NCBI RefSeq assembly: GCF_001854405.1
Contig: NZ_CP017718.1
Location: forward strand, 3,564,092 to 3,628,091
From: Hyphomonas sp. Mor2
Lineage (GTDB): Bacteria; Pseudomonadota; Alphaproteobacteria; Caulobacterales; Hyphomonadaceae
Length of the DNA: 64,000 bases
Direction of reading: 5' to 3'
Made by a program: the position numbers and the translations under genes. Below are positions 26,288 to 35,206 of the stretch, piece after piece (positions within the stretch are counted from its first letter, which is position 1; each line of letters starts with the position of its first letter). The notes below the pieces were generated by a model, which worked only from the letters and a program-made list of their open reading frames with translations, was not told where the DNA came from and searched no databases.

Positions 26288-27346
26288 TTATACCCGCGCT
26301 TTCAATCGCTCTTCCCGGAGAGCGGCGAGTTGCTTGCTCAAACGCGCCTCAAAGTATCGGTCGCAGCCCAGGCAGAGATTGGCCATTTCCCGCCCTTTGC
26401 CATCCTTGGCGACGGAGAGGTTTTTGAATTCCGCGCGCGTGATGCCATCATGCTCTCCCATGCGCTCTGGATCACCCTCGTTCAACGCCCGGATCGCGGG
26501 CAGGGCGGCGACTGAATCCAGAATGTCCTCCAACCGCTCTTCTGTGAGCGAACCGAGCGGGGCCTTGGTCTTCAGGCAACACGGATAGATCGACCCATCC
26601 GGCTCGATCGCGACTTCAGACCCCGCTTCACCAATCTTCAGGAAGTTTCTGGCTCCCGACCAACGCGCGCAGAAATTCACATCATAACCGGCATTCGAGA
26701 GCCCGTTTGCCCAGGCGCGCCCGCGGGGCCAGAGCTCGCCGATCCAGAGGTCCTCCTGGGCTCCGAAGAACAGGAAGGTCGGCTCCCCGGGCTTGGGTTG
26801 ATGCGACAGGTCCGGAGCTTTCAGGCGCGCGCTCTTTTCCCCGCCCAGCGAAACCTCGCGGACAGACCGAGACGCCATGAGCGCACGGATATCATCCATG
26901 AACTTGAACTTTTTCTCGCCCTGCATGCCGACATGATAATCATCGATCGAAGCGATCGCGATGGATTCCACGCCGCGCGCCAGGCACTCGTCGAGGATCT
27001 GCTCCGTCAACACGTCGCCGGTCGTCTGGATCGAGATTTTGGGGGCCTTGTTCCCCCATCGTGCCCGTATGGCGTCGAGTGCCGGATAGAACAGCTCCTC
27101 GCGGACACCATCGATCAGCAGCTCGCCTCCGGCCATGACCAGCAGGGTGCGCTCGCGCTGCCCGGTCTCGGTATTCAGCCAGGTCATGTCATCGGGCAAA
27201 TGCTCAATGACCTTCTGATAAGCCGTTTGGCCTTCCGCCACGACTTCGCTCAGGGCGTCGCGGACATACGGTCGGAACCGGTCGTCATAACAGTGCTTGC
27301 ACTTGCGGTGGCAGGCCCAGGTCAGGACCCAGTAAATGGCTTGCAT
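26288..27346 (-). CDS. radical SAM protein with SPASM-like C-terminal cysteines
   Basis: A 352-residue radical SAM enzyme. The [4Fe-4S] motif CHRKCKHC (Cys12, 16, 19; CX3CX2C) sits near the N-terminus after MQAIYWVLTWA. The C-terminal region has a YPCC pair and CLGCD, consistent with an auxiliary cluster of SPASM/twitch type. I chose ATG 27346, with AGGAGAG upstream, over the in-frame start at 27403. There is no adjacent precursor peptide gene. It lies between a glycosyltransferase and mnmC. The substrate is unknown. Confidence 0.85.
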   Translation of the reverse strand: MQAIYWVLTWACHRKCKHCYDDRFRPYVRDALSEVVAEGQTAYQKVIEHLPDDMTWLNTETGQRERTLLVMAGGELLIDGVREELFYPALDAIRARWGNKAPKISIQTTGDVLTEQILDECLARGVESIAIASIDDYHVGMQGEKKFKFMDDIRALMASRSVREVSLGGEKSARLKAPDLSHQPKPGEPTFLFFGAQEDLWIGELWPRGRAWANGLSNAGYDVNFCARWSGARNFLKIGEAGSEVAIEPDGSIYPCCLKTKAPLGSLTEERLEDILDSVAALPAIRALNEGDPERMGEHDGITRAEFKNLSVAKDGKGREMANLCLGCDRYFEARLSKQLAALREERLKARV

Positions 27347-27421
27347 CAGGCTCTCCTGATCGTTGTGGTTACGCCGTCCACGGACGAAGTCGAGAGGCCT
27401 CACGGACTTGTTAGATTTGCC

Positions 27422-28555
27422 TCAGAGCCGTCCGGCAATTCGCAACAGGTGGTCTTCGAGCTTGCGGCTCTGCTTTTGCAAGTTGAACTGATCCAGCGCA
27501 AGCGCGCGGCCCGCCTCGCCCATGGTGGTGGTTTTGCCCGGATCCCGCAGCATTTTTCTCAGGTTCTCGGCCAGTGTCTCCGCGTCGCCTTCGTCACAGA
27601 GATAACCGGTTTCGCCATCGCGAACACACTCGGCAATGCCCGAGTGCCGCGTCGCTGCGAGCGCGCAGCCGGATAACATGGCTTCGATGCAAACCAGCGG
27701 CAGGCCTTCGGCATCACCGGACGGCGCGCGTTTCGAGGGGACGCAAGCAATCTTCGCAGCCGCCCAGTGCTTGGGCATGTCATCGGCGGGCACCCAGCCG
27801 GCAAGCTCGACTTTGACGCCGGACGCCTGCAACTTGTCGTGCAGGCTTTGTTCGAACGCGTCGCGATCGCCTTCCGGCTTGTTGCCGCACAGGCGCACCG
27901 TCCAGCCGTCCAGTTCCGGCCCGAGTCGCGTCAGCGCATCAATCAGTGTGTCGATGCCTTTCTTCGGCGACCAGCGGCCCGCAAAGACCAGCAGATTTTC
28001 CTTCTCGCCGGGCTGAAACTTGTCTGGATCAGCGGTGTTGTGGTGCACGATCATTTTCTCATCCGGCGCGCCCTTGGACAGCAGCTCGCGGCGGATGAAG
28101 TCTGAACATGGCAAGATGAGATCCGCTTCGTCCCAGAGTTTCTGACGGCGGCGATTATAGACGCGGAAGGCGGAATCCTTGGTGTTGGAGGTCTTGGTCG
28201 CATCCCCGCCATAATAGGTCACGGCCAGCGGCAATCCGAGTTTGCGAGCCAGCGGCAGCGCGTATGTTCCGGATTTGCCGAAACTCGCATGTATGGCGAT
28301 CGGGTTGAGGTCCTTCAGCGTCTGCTCAAGCGTGGATGACATCCACCCGAATTGCTTGAAGCCCGACACGCCGCCCGCGCCATGCAGACCGGAGAGGTCG
28401 ATGGCCTCGGCACCTTCAGGCACCGGGCCATTGATCGTGTGACCGATATAGATGGGCCGCAACCGGCTGAAGGCGGAGTATCCGCGCGGAATGAAGCTTT
28501 CCGACGGCGTGAACATCTTGTCGCAATAAGCGAGGATATTTTGCGGCTCAGTCAT
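27422..28555 (-). CDS. glycosyltransferase, GT4/GT-B family
   Basis: A 377-residue GT-B fold enzyme. The C-terminal nucleotide-sugar domain shows LLVFAGRWSPKKGIDTLIDA, SGDAEGLPLVCIEAML and GCALAATRHSGIAECV (the EX7E-type motif of GT4). N-terminal segments HASFGKSGTYALPLA and YYGGDATK line the acceptor cleft. It probably adds a hexose to a surface polysaccharide or lipid; galE two genes away could supply UDP-galactose. It precedes the radical SAM gene by 75 bases. Confidence 0.9.
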   Translation of the reverse strand: MTEPQNILAYCDKMFTPSESFIPRGYSAFSRLRPIYIGHTINGPVPEGAEAIDLSGLHGAGGVSGFKQFGWMSSTLEQTLKDLNPIAIHASFGKSGTYALPLARKLGLPLAVTYYGGDATKTSNTKDSAFRVYNRRRQKLWDEADLILPCSDFIRRELLSKGAPDEKMIVHHNTADPDKFQPGEKENLLVFAGRWSPKKGIDTLIDALTRLGPELDGWTVRLCGNKPEGDRDAFEQSLHDKLQASGVKVELAGWVPADDMPKHWAAAKIACVPSKRAPSGDAEGLPLVCIEAMLSGCALAATRHSGIAECVRDGETGYLCDEGDAETLAENLRKMLRDPGKTTTMGEAGRALALDQFNLQKQSRKLEDHLLRIAGRL

Positions 28556-28615
28556 TTGCGCGGCATAGCCAGATGGGGACGACAGAGCAAGCGGTGGCCT
28601 GCCGTTCAGACAGGC

Positions 28616-29398
28616 CTAGCGCGGCGCCATCCGGATCGCGCCATCGAGCCGGATCGTCTGTCCATTGAAATAGCCATTTTGTGCCAGTTCCAGCGCCAAC
28701 GACCCGAACTCTTCTGGTTTGCCCAGGCGCTTCGGAAATGGCACCGACGCCGCGAGGCTATCGAGCACTGGCTGCGGTGCGCCCAGCATAAGCGGTGTCG
28801 CGAAGATACCGGGCATGATCGAATTGACCCGAATTCCGATATTCATGAGATCGCGCGCCATGGGCAGGACGAGGCCATTCACGCCGGCCTTGGCCGAGCC
28901 ATAAACGATCTGTCCGATCTGAGCATCCTGCGCGGCCACGGAAGCGGTCAGCGTGATCACCCCGCGTTCGCCATCTTCAAGCGGTTCGAGGTCTGCCATA
29001 CCGAGCGCGGCATGCGAGGCGATGCGGTAGGAGGCGACCAGAACGCCTTTGATTCCCCATTCATAATCCTCGGTCGAGAGGCGTTTATAGCCGCCACTTT
29101 CCTTGTCGAAGGCCAGCGTCTTGCCGCGTCTGGAGGCCATCGCGCAGTGCACGCAAACCCGCTCTTGTCCGTGCGCCGCGCGCGCGGCTTCGAATCCGGC
29201 GACGACCGAGTCTTCATCCAGAATATCAACGTGACAGAAGAGGCCGCCAATTGCTTCAGCCACGGCCTTTCCGGCCTCGTCATTGATGTCGAAAATGGTG
29301 ACCGGTGCGCCAGCGGCCGCAAAGGCCCCTGCTGTCGCCTTGCCCAAACCGGATGCGCCGCCCGTGACGATGACGGGTGTGTCTTTGGATACGATCAT
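28616..29398 (-). CDS. short-chain dehydrogenase/reductase (3-hydroxyacyl-CoA dehydrogenase-like)
   Basis: A 260-residue SDR. The N-terminal TGGASGLGKAT is the NAD-binding glycine motif and FDIND selects NAD(H). VITLTASVAA and YGSAKAG hold the catalytic Ser and Tyr-x3-Lys. The usual NAG motif is replaced by HCA, as in type II 3-hydroxyacyl-CoA dehydrogenases (HSD17B10-like). The start has GGGAGG ~6 bases upstream. It likely oxidises 3-hydroxyacyl-CoA in fatty acid or branched-chain breakdown, in line with the acyl-CoA genes elsewhere in the window. Confidence 0.88.
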   Translation of the reverse strand: MIVSKDTPVIVTGGASGLGKATAGAFAAAGAPVTIFDINDEAGKAVAEAIGGLFCHVDILDEDSVVAGFEAARAAHGQERVCVHCAMASRRGKTLAFDKESGGYKRLSTEDYEWGIKGVLVASYRIASHAALGMADLEPLEDGERGVITLTASVAAQDAQIGQIVYGSAKAGVNGLVLPMARDLMNIGIRVNSIMPGIFATPLMLGAPQPVLDSLAASVPFPKRLGKPEEFGSLALELAQNGYFNGQTIRLDGAIRMAPR

Positions 29399-29487
29399 GA
29401 TGCCTCCCTGCGCGCCTGCGCCGCTTTTGTCTTTTGCAGATCAAGCGACAGCTCTGTTGAGGCGTCAAGGCGGACGTCGTGGAAGGT

Positions 29488-30468
29488 CTACGTCCGGGCT
29501 TCGCGCTGGAACCAGTCCCAGGCCGTGGTCAGGATTGTGTCCAGGTCGGAAATCTTCGGTTCCCATCCGAGCAGGGCTTTGGCCTTGTCGGCGCTGGCCA
29601 CGAGACTTGGCGGATCCCCGGGGCGGCGATCGGCGATGACGCGCGGCACCTCTTTGCCGGCCACTCGTGACACGGCGTCGGCGAGTTCCATCACGCTGGC
29701 ACCGCGCCCAGTGCCGAGGTTGAAGATCTCGCTCGGCTTACCGTCTGAGAGATAAGCCAATGCGCGGGCATGCGCATCAGCGAGATCGCTGACATGAACA
29801 TAGTCGCGGACGCATGTGCCATCCGGCGTGTCATAATCGCCGCCGAGAATATTGAACGTGAATGTGCCGTCCATCGCGCCGCGAATGGCGAGTGGGATGA
29901 CGTGCGGCTCTGGATCATGGCGTTCGCCGGTCTCGCCGTCCGGATCGCAACCGGCGGCGTTGAAGTATCGCAGGATGATCGAGCGCATCTTGTGGGCCGC
30001 GCCATAATTGCGGATCAACTGTTCGCACACCCGCTTGGTCTCGCCATAAGGATTGATCGGACGTTGCGGCGTCTCTTCGGTGATCAGGTCATTGCTGATG
30101 CCATAGGTCGCGCAGGAGGACGAAAACACCATTTGCTCAACCTTGGCCGAGACCATCGCGTCGAGCAGGTTCATCGTCCCGCCAACATTATTGCGATAAT
30201 ACATGGCCGGTTCCGACATGGATTCAGCGACATAAGCATAAGCGGCAAAGTGAGCGACCGCGTCCGGTCGTACGCGTTGCAAGGACTCGGTCAGATGCGC
30301 CTGATCAAGAATATCGCCTTCAATCAGGTCGCCCCACTTGACCAGGTCGCGATGGCCACGGGAGAGATTGTCATAGGTGACGACCGTCCAACCGGCTTGC
30401 GCGAATGCCTTGGCGCAATGGCTGCCGACATAACCGGCGCCGCCAGTGACAAACACGGTTCTCGCCAT
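29488..30468 (-). CDS. galE: UDP-glucose 4-epimerase
   Basis: A 326-residue extended SDR that interconverts UDP-glucose and UDP-galactose. It shows VFVTGGAGYVGSHCAKA (NAD site), FAAYAYVAESMSEP, SSSCATYG with catalytic Ser, YGETK (Tyr-x3-Lys) and YFNAAGCDPDGETGE, all typical of GalE. C-terminal VIADRRPGDPPSLVAS is also standard. It may feed the nearby GT4 glycosyltransferase with UDP-galactose for surface glycans. Confidence 0.94.
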   Translation of the reverse strand: MARTVFVTGGAGYVGSHCAKAFAQAGWTVVTYDNLSRGHRDLVKWGDLIEGDILDQAHLTESLQRVRPDAVAHFAAYAYVAESMSEPAMYYRNNVGGTMNLLDAMVSAKVEQMVFSSSCATYGISNDLITEETPQRPINPYGETKRVCEQLIRNYGAAHKMRSIILRYFNAAGCDPDGETGERHDPEPHVIPLAIRGAMDGTFTFNILGGDYDTPDGTCVRDYVHVSDLADAHARALAYLSDGKPSEIFNLGTGRGASVMELADAVSRVAGKEVPRVIADRRPGDPPSLVASADKAKALLGWEPKISDLDTILTTAWDWFQREART

Positions 30469-30549
30469 CGATCATCGCTCCCTGTGCCCAGTTGAGCCAT
30501 TGCGTAGCGATCCGGCTATGACGGGTCAAACTCGAGAGGCAGTGTTGGC

Positions 30550-30945
30550 CTACAGGACCAGCTGTGTTTGCGTCACCAAGCAGACTTTCTTACCGTCTGG
30601 ATCCGTCACCTCGGTTTGCCAAACGGACAAACGCTTTCCGATCCGAACCGGGGTTGAGACCCCGGTCACCAGTGTGCCTGCCGGAGGGCCGCTCAGGAAA
30701 GCGGTATTGCTTTCAATCGTCGTCGTGCCCTTGGCCCCGTCTGGGATGGCGAGCCAGGCGCCTGTCGCGCCGAGCACATCGCAAAAGCTCATCATGCAGC
30801 CGCCATGCATGGTGCCGCCAGCGGTGCAGAGCTCTTCGCGAACGAGAAGTTCGCCAACCACCCTGTCTTTGGTGGCCTCCAACAGCTTCAGTCCCAGCAA
30901 TCTGGAATAGGGCTGGGCTTCGGCGATTTGAACGAGTGGATCCAT
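30550..30945 (-). CDS. PaaI-family hotdog thioesterase
   Basis: A 131-residue hotdog-fold thioesterase. The helix segment CTAGGTMHGGCMMSFCDV matches the PaaI signature (HGG...D), and TTTIESNTAFLSGPPAG is the following beta strand region. It should hydrolyse phenylacetyl- or similar acyl-CoA thioesters in the cytoplasm; the substrate is not determined. GGAGGC six bases upstream fixes the start. Confidence 0.88.
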   Translation of the reverse strand: MDPLVQIAEAQPYSRLLGLKLLEATKDRVVGELLVREELCTAGGTMHGGCMMSFCDVLGATGAWLAIPDGAKGTTTIESNTAFLSGPPAGTLVTGVSTPVRIGKRLSVWQTEVTDPDGKKVCLVTQTQLVL

Positions 30946-31132
30946 GACAAGCCTCCTTTGCGACTGACGCTAGTGCCCAATGCGCCGACTGAAAAGCCAG
31001 GTCTGCTGTCAGATTATGTCAGGTCTCACGCAACTGTGAGCAAGATTTTTGTATTGTTTGTCGATAAACACGCGACAGGCGAATTTTTCTGCGTTAAGAC
31101 CATTCCGTAACGCAAGAAGGGAGGCGTTGGTG

Positions 31133-32137
31133 ATGAAATCTATCCTCAAATCGAAGTACTCTTTGGCAGGTGCAAGTGCCGCACTGGCTCTGGTGCTGGG
31201 CGGCTGCACAGCGCTCGACACCTATACAAGTTCGGATGCGACAACCGCGGACGAAGAGGTCGAAGTGGTTGTTGAAGAGACTGTGGAAGTCGTTGAAGAC
31301 AAGGTCGAAGAAGCGGCGCAATCTGTCGTCGAGGAGGTTGTCGAGGTTACGTCGGACGCCAAGCTCGCCGCGATCCTGGAGGCACAGCCGGACGAAGTGA
31401 AGGCCCGCTACGGCGCGCGCAATCCAGCCGAGACACTCGCCTTTTTCGGCATCGAGCCTGGCATGACAGTCGCCGAGGCCCTGCCAGGCGGTGGTTGGTA
31501 CTCGAAAATTCTGCTGCCCTATCTGGGCGAAGAGGGCGCGCTGGTCGGCGCGCACTACCCGGATGAGCTGTGGCCAATGTTCGGCTTTGGGGATGAGTGG
31601 GCAGCGACGCGTATCGAAGGTACCGCTAACTGGCCGAACCAGGCAGCCGAATGGGGCATTGAAGGTGGTGCCAAGATCAAGTCCGTACAGCTGACGAAAA
31701 TGCCGGAAGAGGCATCGGACAAGCTGGACGCCGTTCTGTTCATTCGCGCCCTGCACAATCTCAATCGCTTCAGCAGCGAAGAGACCAATTTCATGGGCGA
31801 CACGCTGGCCGAAACTTATCGGGTGCTGAAGCCCGGCGGCATTGTCGGGGTTGTCCAGCACAGCGCGCCGGCGGAGAATAGCGACGATTGGGCCAATGGG
31901 TCCAATGGCTATCTCAAGGAAGCGGCCGTGATTGCCGCGTTTGAAGCCGCTGGCTTCGAACTGGAAGCCTCAAGTGACCTCAACGCAAATCCAGCGGATG
32001 TTCCAACCGAGGAAGAGTTCGTCTGGCGTCTGCCACCGGTCCTTGCTGGAACCGAGGAAGATACGCCAGAACGCGCTGCCTATCAGGCCGTTGGCGAGTC
32101 CAATCGCATGACGCTGAAATTCCGTAAGCCTGCATAA
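31133..32137 (+). CDS. COG4798-type predicted methyltransferase, lipoprotein
   Basis: A 334-residue predicted lipoprotein (signal ending in LVLGGC) with a Val/Glu-rich linker (EVEVVVEETVEVVEDKVEE, about residues 42-75) that could form a helical spacer. A class I methyltransferase-like domain follows: GIEPGMTVAEALPGGGWYSK (motif I-like) and YRVLKPGGIVGVVQHS. This matches the COG4798 group, usually exported. AGGGAGG upstream supports ATG 31133. Since SAM is not known in the periplasm, true methyltransferase activity is doubtful. Confidence 0.85.
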   Translation: MKSILKSKYSLAGASAALALVLGGCTALDTYTSSDATTADEEVEVVVEETVEVVEDKVEEAAQSVVEEVVEVTSDAKLAAILEAQPDEVKARYGARNPAETLAFFGIEPGMTVAEALPGGGWYSKILLPYLGEEGALVGAHYPDELWPMFGFGDEWAATRIEGTANWPNQAAEWGIEGGAKIKSVQLTKMPEEASDKLDAVLFIRALHNLNRFSSEETNFMGDTLAETYRVLKPGGIVGVVQHSAPAENSDDWANGSNGYLKEAAVIAAFEAAGFELEASSDLNANPADVPTEEEFVWRLPPVLAGTEEDTPERAAYQAVGESNRMTLKFRKPA

Positions 32138-32154
32138 GACCGGCTTGCGAAATG

Positions 32155-32190
32155 GGTGGCGCGGTTTCCCCTTGCCGCGCCACCGCTTTA
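32155..32190 (+). terminator. probable terminator after the methyltransferase-like gene
   Basis: GGTGGCGCGG / CCGCGCCACC, a perfect 10-bp GC-rich stem with a 10-base loop, 18 bases after the stop. It is followed only by GCTTTAA, so it is weak as a classical intrinsic terminator. Confidence 0.55.
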
Positions 32191-32252
32191 ACGGTCTTGG
32201 CAGTACCCCGCGCATGTCCTAGATGACGCGCTTGAATCGAAAGAGACCTGCT

Positions 32253-33245
32253 ATGACCGCATACCGACTGTTCGGGGCCGAAACTTCTCCTTACTCTGTG
32301 AAGGTGCGTTCCTTCCTGCGCTATAAAGGCGTCGAGTTTGAGTGGATTGGCCGCAGCAAGGCGACCGAGGAAGAGTTCGCGGCCCTGGCCCGTGTGCCAA
32401 CCGTGCCGCTGCTGGTCTCTCCCGGTCGCCCTGCCAATCAGGACTCCACCAGTATTCTGGCCACGGTCGAAGCGGATCATGTCGAACCATCAGCGGTGCC
32501 GGATGATGCCGCTTGCGCAGCCTTGGCGCTGCTGCTGGAAGACTATGCGGATGAGTGGCTGAACAAGCTGATGTTTTTCAATCGCTGGGGACAAAAGCCG
32601 GACCGGGAACTGGCGGGTGACCGGACCATGGAACAACTCCTCGATGGTGACCTGCCGCGCGCCAAGAAGAAGACCCGCGATCAGATCGTCAAACGGATGC
32701 GCGATCGGCTGCCTCTGGTTGGCGTTGAAAAGAAAAATGAGAAGACGCTGAAACCAAGCTTCGAACGTTTCTTCACGCTGCTCAATGCGCACCTGGAGAA
32801 GACTCTGTTCCTGTTCGGGGGGCGCCCATCTGCTGCTGATTTCGCATTGGCCGGGCAGGTCGCGCAATTGCTGATGGATCCGACGCCGGGTGACTGGCTG
32901 CGCGCGCAGGCCCCGTTCGTGACCGCCTGGAGCGAGTTCATGGAAGACCCCAATGCAGGCGGCCCATTCGCCCCTCTCAGCGAGCTGGAAGAGACTTTAC
33001 TGCCGCTGTTCCGGGACGAAGTCGCCGTGACCTATCTGCCCTGGGCGAAGGCGAATATGGTTGCCGCGGAAGCCAAGGAAGAGCGGGTCGCCTTGAAGGT
33101 GGACGGCAAGGCCTATGAGCAGGTGACGCAGCATTATGCGGCGCGGGCGTTCAAGTCTGTTCTGGGCGCGGTCCAAGGCGCGAAAGACGCCGAGGGATTG
33201 TCCGCCTTCCTGGACAGTGCCAATGCATCGGAAATCTTCGCCTAG
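32253..33245 (+). CDS. glutathione S-transferase family protein
   Basis: A 330-residue protein with an N-terminal thioredoxin-like GST domain (YRLFGAETSPYSVKVRSFLR, then VPTVPLLVSPG and the cis-Pro region, and QDSTSI for gamma-Glu binding) and a helical C-terminal domain (FLFGGRPSAADFALAGQVA). It is longer than typical GSTs because of a ~100-residue C-terminal extension. The ATG at 32253 gives the normal N-terminus; a 10-codon extension is unlikely. Its stop interlocks with that of rimM (CTAG). Confidence 0.82.
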   Translation: MTAYRLFGAETSPYSVKVRSFLRYKGVEFEWIGRSKATEEEFAALARVPTVPLLVSPGRPANQDSTSILATVEADHVEPSAVPDDAACAALALLLEDYADEWLNKLMFFNRWGQKPDRELAGDRTMEQLLDGDLPRAKKKTRDQIVKRMRDRLPLVGVEKKNEKTLKPSFERFFTLLNAHLEKTLFLFGGRPSAADFALAGQVAQLLMDPTPGDWLRAQAPFVTAWSEFMEDPNAGGPFAPLSELEETLLPLFRDEVAVTYLPWAKANMVAAEAKEERVALKVDGKAYEQVTQHYAARAFKSVLGAVQGAKDAEGLSAFLDSANASEIFA

Positions 33246-33784
33246 GCGTCTTTCTCGGGCTTAGTCTCGTCCGCCCAGACTTCGAAATTTGCCACCACGA
33301 TCCGGTTCTTGCCGAGGTCGACGACCGGAACATCCTCAAGCGTGAATGGGATCAGGACCGGCTTGCCCGACGGTTTGGGTTGGACCTCGATCAGGTCGCT
33401 GGCACCATGATTGAGCACCGCCTTGACCCGCCCGATCGGGGCGTCGCCGCCTGAAAAGACATCCAGGCCGACCAGGTCATCAATGTAATACTCGTCCTCT
33501 TCGGTCTCCGGCAGGACATCGCGCGGGACGTAGAGCCGGGTGCTTTTCAGCTGGTCCCACTCCTCCTTCTGGCGCGGTGTCTCAGGCGAGACAATGAAAT
33601 GATCCTTGCCCGGGCGGGCGCGAACGGGATCGATCAGCACTTGCCCCGCCTCGGATAGAAAAGGCGCGTACTCGAACAGAGCTTCAGGCTCGGCCGTGAA
33701 GCTTTTCACGCGGACATCCCCGCGCACGCCATGCGCGCCGAGGATGACGCCGACAACGACCAGATCTGCAGCTGCTTTGCTCAT
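33242..33784 (-). CDS. rimM: ribosome maturation factor RimM
   Basis: A 180-residue RimM, which helps 30S head assembly. The N-terminal barrel has VVVGVILGAHGVRGDVRVKSFT and RLYVPRDVLP; the PRC-barrel C-terminal domain has EYYIDDLVGLDVF, VLNHGASDLIEV and VLIPFTLEDVPVVD. It is usually found with rpsP, trmD and rplS; here none of them is adjacent, and the gene sits alone between GST and threonine ammonia-lyase. Convergent with the GST gene with interlocked stops. Confidence 0.94.
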   Translation of the reverse strand: MSKAAADLVVVGVILGAHGVRGDVRVKSFTAEPEALFEYAPFLSEAGQVLIDPVRARPGKDHFIVSPETPRQKEEWDQLKSTRLYVPRDVLPETEEDEYYIDDLVGLDVFSGGDAPIGRVKAVLNHGASDLIEVQPKPSGKPVLIPFTLEDVPVVDLGKNRIVVANFEVWADETKPEKDA

Positions 33785-33881
33785 GCACGCCCTGCTAAAC
33801 CTTGTCTTTATAGATTGAAAGCTTCCATTTTCCGGCCCGCCGCACTAGGAGTGCGCGCTGACACTGAGATGAAGACCCAAG

Positions 33882-35096
33882 ATGAGCACCAAATTACCGA
33901 TCTCGATTGAAGATGTCCGTGAAGCGGCCAAGGCCCTTGAGGGCCAGATTGAGCGCACGCCGATGCGCCATTCGAAGACGCTGTCGGAGATTACGGGTGC
34001 AGACGTCTGGATCAAGTTCGAGAACCTGCAATTCACCGGTGCGTTCAAGGAACGCGGCGCGCTGAACAAGCTGATCCGCCTGTCGGATGACCAGAAAAAA
34101 GTCGGGGTCATCGCCGCTTCTGCTGGCAACCATGCGCAAGGTGTCGCCTATCATGGCCGTCGACTCGGCATTCCGGTCACGATTGTGATGCCGGTGACGA
34201 CACCGTTCAACAAGGTAGAGCACACCCGCGCCTTCGGTGCGCGCGTCTTGCTCGAAGGGCATACATTCGATGAAGCTAACGCTCATGCCCAGTCTGTGCG
34301 CCAGCGCGAAGGACTGACCTGGATCCACCCGTTTGATGATCCTGAGATCATGGCGGGGCAAGGGACGGCGGCGCTGGAAATGCTGGAAGACCAGCCGGAC
34401 CTCGATACGCTGATCGTGCCGATCGGTGGCGGCGGTCTGATTTCAGGCATGGCAACCGCGGCCAAGGCCCACAATCGGTTCCTGCGCGTCGTTGGCGTCG
34501 AAGCCTCCATGTATGCGGGCATGCGGGCACGTCTGGAAGGACGAGAGCCAACGACAGGCGGCGCGAGTATCGCCGAAGGCATTGCCGTAAAAGATGTCGG
34601 CGATCTGACGGAAAAGGTCGTTCGCGAACTTGTCGATGATGTTGTCCTGGTCGAGGAAGAACACATTGAGCGCGCGATCACGCTTTATGTCGATATCGAG
34701 AAAACCGTATCCGAAGGCGCCGGCGCTGCGGGCCTCGCCGCCATGTTGGCACACCCGGCCAAGTTTGCCGGTCGCCGCGTTGGCTTGATCCTGTGTGGCG
34801 GGAATATCGATACGCGTTTGCTATCTTCGGTGCTGACGCGATCGCTGGTACGCGATAATCGTCTGGTCAATATCCGGATCGTTGGCGATGACCGGCCCGG
34901 CCTGTTGGCGCTGGTCTCGAAAGTGATTGGAGATGCGGGCGCGAACATTATGGAAGTGGCGCACAACCGCATTGCCCTGGACGTTCCAGCCAAAGGCGCC
35001 GAGTTTGATATTCTGATGGAAACCCGCGATGCGCAGCATACGCAGGAAGTCATCGATGCGCTTGGCCAGGCTGGCTATCCACCGCGGACCAACTAG
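33882..35096 (+). CDS. ilvA: threonine ammonia-lyase with C-terminal ACT domain
   Basis: A 404-residue PLP enzyme that deaminates threonine to 2-oxobutanoate for isoleucine synthesis or threonine breakdown. The PLP lysine lies in NLQFTGAFKERGA (Lys56), the cofactor phosphate loop is VPIGGGGLISG, and SAGNHAQGVA is the substrate loop. Residues ~325-404 form one ACT domain (VNIRIVGDDRPGLLALVSKV), the type seen in ~400-residue alphaproteobacterial forms. It is monocistronic. Confidence 0.93.
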   Translation: MSTKLPISIEDVREAAKALEGQIERTPMRHSKTLSEITGADVWIKFENLQFTGAFKERGALNKLIRLSDDQKKVGVIAASAGNHAQGVAYHGRRLGIPVTIVMPVTTPFNKVEHTRAFGARVLLEGHTFDEANAHAQSVRQREGLTWIHPFDDPEIMAGQGTAALEMLEDQPDLDTLIVPIGGGGLISGMATAAKAHNRFLRVVGVEASMYAGMRARLEGREPTTGGASIAEGIAVKDVGDLTEKVVRELVDDVVLVEEEHIERAITLYVDIEKTVSEGAGAAGLAAMLAHPAKFAGRRVGLILCGGNIDTRLLSSVLTRSLVRDNRLVNIRIVGDDRPGLLALVSKVIGDAGANIMEVAHNRIALDVPAKGAEFDILMETRDAQHTQEVIDALGQAGYPPRTN

Positions 35097-35138
35097 AACG
35101 CGAGCCGGGTAAATATTTTTGCCGTTTCGGTTAACAAG

Positions 35139-35153
35139 TTAAACCTTGGTTAG
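35139..35153 (+). promoter_or_regulatory. weak CtrA-like site
   Basis: TTAA-N7-TTAG, one base from TTAA-N7-TTAA, in an AT-rich stretch 54 bases upstream of the M1 peptidase start. GGTTAACAAG just before it adds another TTAAC half-site. It is suggestive only. Confidence 0.25.
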
Positions 35154-35206
35154 AGAATCGCGGGTCTAACTGACAGCTCTGTTGGACTTCATAATCAGGG
35201 CTAAAA

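Noticed and set aside
28352..29755. Plus-strand ORF of 467 codons across the GT, SDR and galE genes
   Set aside because: It runs through the ends of three well-recognised minus-strand genes and has no recognisable domain.
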